The notes under the pieces were generated by a model. The model was not told the DNA's origin. It worked only from the letters and a program-made list of their open reading frames with translations, and did no database searches. Positions 20,613 to 22,750 of a DNA stretch of 22,750 nt are shown here, one piece after another (the first letter of the stretch is position 1; each line of letters opens with the position of its first letter). Source of the DNA: DASYRM01 sp035646375. GTDB lineage: Bacteria; Acidobacteriota; Vicinamibacteria; Vicinamibacterales; UBA2999. The translations under genes and the position numbers were made by a program. The stretch is from positions 1-22,750 of the forward strand of contig DASRPM010000172.1 in the NCBI GenBank assembly GCA_035646375.1, read 5' to 3'.

Positions 20613-21748
20613 TGCCGCGGCGCGCGCAGACGATCGCGCTTGCCGTCATCGCGCTGAGCGCCGGGGTATTCCTGCTGCAGCTCACGGCGTCGGTCCTGAT
20701 TCCGCTCGTCGTGTCGCTGCTGCTGTTCTACGCGCTGGATCCGGTCGTCCACCATCTGACGCGGTGGCGCGTGCCGCGCCCAACCGCCGCGCTTCTCGTG
20801 GTGCTCGCCTTCGTGGGCGGCATCGGGGCCGGCGGGTGGGTGCTGTGGCCGCAGATCGAGCAGGTGGTGGACGATATCCCGCAGGGCGTCGCCGACCTGC
20901 GCCGTGAGCTGCGCACCGCCCGCGGCGGCGACAAGTCCACGCTGCAGCGCGTCCAGGAAGCGGCCAAGGCGATCGACGCGGCGGCCGCCGAAGCCGCGTC
21001 GCCAACGCCGCGCGTGCCGGGCGTGGCGCAGGTTGAGGTGCGGCAGCCCACGCGCACGACGGACTGGCTGTGGACCGGAGGCGCCGGCGCGCTCACGTTC
21101 GCGGGCCAGACGCTGACGGTGTTCTTCCTGACGATCTTCCTGCTCAGCGAGGGCGACTCGTTCAAGCGCAAGTTCGTGCGCCATCGGCAGACGCGCGGCA
21201 GCCAGCGCGTTACCGTCAACATCCTCAACGACATCGAACAGCAGATCCGCCGGTTCATCGCGGTGAGCGCCGCCACGTCGATCGTGGTTGGTGTGGCGAC
21301 AGGGCTGGCGCTCTGGGCGATTGAAGTCCGGCACGCCGCGGTGTGGGGCCTGTTCGCCGGCGTGATGAACGTGGTGCCCTATTTCGGGCCGCTCATCGTG
21401 ACCGCGGTCCTCTCGGCCGTCGGCCTGCTGCAGTTCGGCAACGTTGGTGGCGCCGTTCTGGTGGGAGCGGTGGTGCTCACGATCACGTCGATCGAGGGGA
21501 TGGTGCTGACTCCGCACCTTCTCAGCAAGGCGGGCTCGCTGAACCACGTCGCGATCTTCACGGCGATCGCCTTCTGGAGCTGGGCCTGGGGCGCGTCCGG
21601 CATGCTGCTCGGCGTTCCGATGCTGATGGCGTTCAAGGCGGTCTGCGATCACGTGGACAGCCTGAAAGCCGTCGCGGATCTGCTCGGGACGAGCGACGAT
21701 TCGGAGCCGCGCCTTACGCCGTCTGCGACGCCAGCACGAGTCCCATGA
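20612..21748 (+). CDS. AI-2E family transporter
   Basis: A 378-residue polytopic membrane protein of the AI-2E/PerM family, which includes quorum-signal exporters and Na+/H+ antiporters. The N-terminal helices (TIALAVIALSAGVFLLQL, VSLLLFYALDPVV) lead to an amphipathic middle part containing ARGGDKSTLQRVQEAAKAID. This is followed by the family core VFFLTIFLLSEGDSFKRKFV, VNILNDIEQQIRRFIAV, MNVVPYFGPLIVTAVLS and EGMVLTPHLLSKAGSLNHVA. The ATG at 20612 overlaps the TGA of the small membrane protein (TGATG), so the two are translationally coupled. The longer reading frame starting at 20420 would begin at the promoter and encode shadow sequence. The last 35 bp overlap the end of the convergent MFS gene. 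The substrate cannot be inferred from sequence. Confidence 0.87.
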   Translation: MPRRAQTIALAVIALSAGVFLLQLTASVLIPLVVSLLLFYALDPVVHHLTRWRVPRPTAALLVVLAFVGGIGAGGWVLWPQIEQVVDDIPQGVADLRRELRTARGGDKSTLQRVQEAAKAIDAAAAEAASPTPRVPGVAQVEVRQPTRTTDWLWTGGAGALTFAGQTLTVFFLTIFLLSEGDSFKRKFVRHRQTRGSQRVTVNILNDIEQQIRRFIAVSAATSIVVGVATGLALWAIEVRHAAVWGLFAGVMNVVPYFGPLIVTAVLSAVGLLQFGNVGGAVLVGAVVLTITSIEGMVLTPHLLSKAGSLNHVAIFTAIAFWSWAWGASGMLLGVPMLMAFKAVCDHVDSLKAVADLLGTSDDSEPRLTPSATPARVP

Positions 21749-22750
21749 CGGCGGTGGCGGCCGCGGCCAGGCCCCACGTCGTCAGCAGCCCGTGCTCGAT
21801 CAGGTAGCCGGCGATGAGCGGGCCCACGATCAGCGCCCCTGAGTTGAGCGACTGCATCAGCCCCAGCACGGCGCCCTGCTCTTCGCGCGGCGCGGCGTGG
21901 GTGATGAGGCTCGTGAGCGTGGGCCGCACCAGCGAGCCGATCGACATCACCGCGGTGGCCAGCACGAGCCAGGGCAGCGACGAGCAGAACGCCATGATGG
22001 TGTAGCCACCCACGTAGCCCACGAAGCCGGCACGATTGAGCCGCAGCTCGCCAAACGCCTTCACCAGGCGCCCGAGCGCCGGCCCCTGCCAGATGAGGCC
22101 GAACAGTCCCGCCAGCGCCCAGATGTATCCCACCTGTTCCGGTCCGAACGGCGCCCCGTTCCACGTCAGGCGGCGCTCCACGAAGAGCGGCATGCCGGTG
22201 ACGAACATCGAGAAGCCGAGCGAGAACAGCGTGAACTGCCACAGCTTCGACGACAGCCGCGGCTCCTTGAAATACACCGCGTAGGCGCGCCATTCGAAGA
22301 GCGTCAGCCGTCGCGCGGCCGCCGGGCCGCCCGCGCCGCCGGGCCGCACCGCCGGCAGCAGCAGCCACGTCGTCAGGACGCTCAAGGCGGACAACGCGGC
22401 CGCGGCAAAGATGGGCAGCCGGTAGTCGAAGCCGGCCAGCGCGCCGGAGACGGCCGGACCCACCAGGAAACCCAGGCCGAACGCGATGCCGATGAGGCCG
22501 AAGGCGCGCGCCCGATCCTCGGGCTTGGTCACGTCCGAGATGTAGGCCTGCGCGAGCGACAGGTTGCCCGCGGTCATCCCGTCGATGGCCCGCGCAAGGA
22601 ACAACACCGACAGGTTCGGCGCGAACGCCGTCACGATGAACCCGGCGCACGTTCCGAGCTGGCTGACGATGAGGAGCGGCTTCCGCCCCGTCGTGTCGGA
22701 CAGACGGCCGAGCAGCGGCCCCGACACGAGCTGGCACGCCGCGTAGATGC
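21714..22750 (-). CDS. MFS transporter (TetA-like), N-terminus cut by the window edge
   Basis: At least 345 residues of a major facilitator transporter. The frame stays open to the window edge (IYAACQLVSGPLLGRLSD), so the GTG at 22727 is not the true start and the first helix or so is missing. Motif A between helices 2 and 3 reads GRLSDTTGRKPLL. FLARAIDGMTAGNLSLAQAYISDVT and RARAFGLIGIAFGLGFLVGP match the TetA/drug-antiporter subfamily. A long hydrophilic loop with WRAYAVYFKEPRLSS separates the halves, and the C-terminal half repeats the fold (LVRPTLTSLITHAAPREEQGAVLGLMQSLNSGALIVGP). An efflux role is likely but the substrate is unknown. It converges on and overlaps the AI-2E transporter gene by 35 bp. 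Confidence 0.85.
   Translation of the reverse strand, partial: IYAACQLVSGPLLGRLSDTTGRKPLLIVSQLGTCAGFIVTAFAPNLSVLFLARAIDGMTAGNLSLAQAYISDVTKPEDRARAFGLIGIAFGLGFLVGPAVSGALAGFDYRLPIFAAAALSALSVLTTWLLLPAVRPGGAGGPAAARRLTLFEWRAYAVYFKEPRLSSKLWQFTLFSLGFSMFVTGMPLFVERRLTWNGAPFGPEQVGYIWALAGLFGLIWQGPALGRLVKAFGELRLNRAGFVGYVGGYTIMAFCSSLPWLVLATAVMSIGSLVRPTLTSLITHAAPREEQGAVLGLMQSLNSGALIVGPLIAGYLIEHGLLTTWGLAAAATAVMGLVLASQTA

Noticed and set aside
22725..22727. GTG as the start of the MFS gene
   Set aside because: The open frame continues upstream to the window edge with sequence fitting the preceding helix, so the gene is simply cut.
1..22750. CRISPR arrays, tRNA/rRNA genes, insertion sequences, defence genes
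   Set aside because: No regularly spaced repeats, RNA-gene cores, transposase motifs or known defence domains were seen on either strand.

Overview
The window is a gene-dense stretch of a high-GC bacterial chromosome. It has no rRNA or tRNA genes, no mobile element and no CRISPR array. I infer an Acidobacteriota host, probably of the Vicinamibacteria type. The reasons are an Oar-like TonB-dependent receptor with an N-terminal carboxypeptidase-regulatory domain, many secreted hydrolases and oxidoreductases, secreted families of unknown function, a DUF6152 protein, and short palindromic intergenic repeats. This placement rests on gene content and style, not on a marker gene.

Left part (1-8525): the tail of an unidentified gene converges on a secreted nucleotide pyrophosphatase/phosphodiesterase (minus strand). 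Divergent from that is a plus-strand run: an exported HpcH/HpaI-type aldolase, a saccharopine-dehydrogenase-like oxidoreductase, a secreted TolB/PD40 beta-propeller, a secreted M28 metallopeptidase with a C-terminal PDZ domain, and a secreted PQQ-type sugar dehydrogenase. Most products carry signal peptides, which suggests periplasmic or extracellular degradation of organic matter.

Middle (8526-13879): two secreted paralogues of unknown function flank a DUF6152 protein, a small Smr-domain protein and a DUF2452 (C1orf50-like) protein. A MarC-family membrane protein follows. Next come a DUF1326 protein and, tail to tail with it, a DUF2182 membrane protein. Both of these have cysteine clusters and look like a metal- or thiol-handling pair.

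Right part (13926-22750): a 1089-residue TonB-dependent receptor is divergent from modABC (molybdate ABC importer). The fourth gene of that operon encodes an excisionase-type HTH fused to a molybdate-binding-type TOBE domain, probably the local molybdate-responsive regulator. The AT-rich 57-bp divergent promoter carries an interrupted inverted repeat, an 8-bp direct repeat with 10-bp period, and a perfect TATAAT only 8 nt before the modA start. After that, a sigma-54-type promoter precedes a 49-residue membrane protein (lmo0937/DUF5670 type) that is translationally coupled to an AI-2E family transporter. The latter overlaps, tail to tail, an MFS transporter gene that runs off the right edge.

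The strongest candidates for something not well described are the molybdate regulon with its possible TonB receptor partner, the DUF1326/DUF2182 pair, the sigma-54 two-gene unit, and the apparently leaderless promoters.
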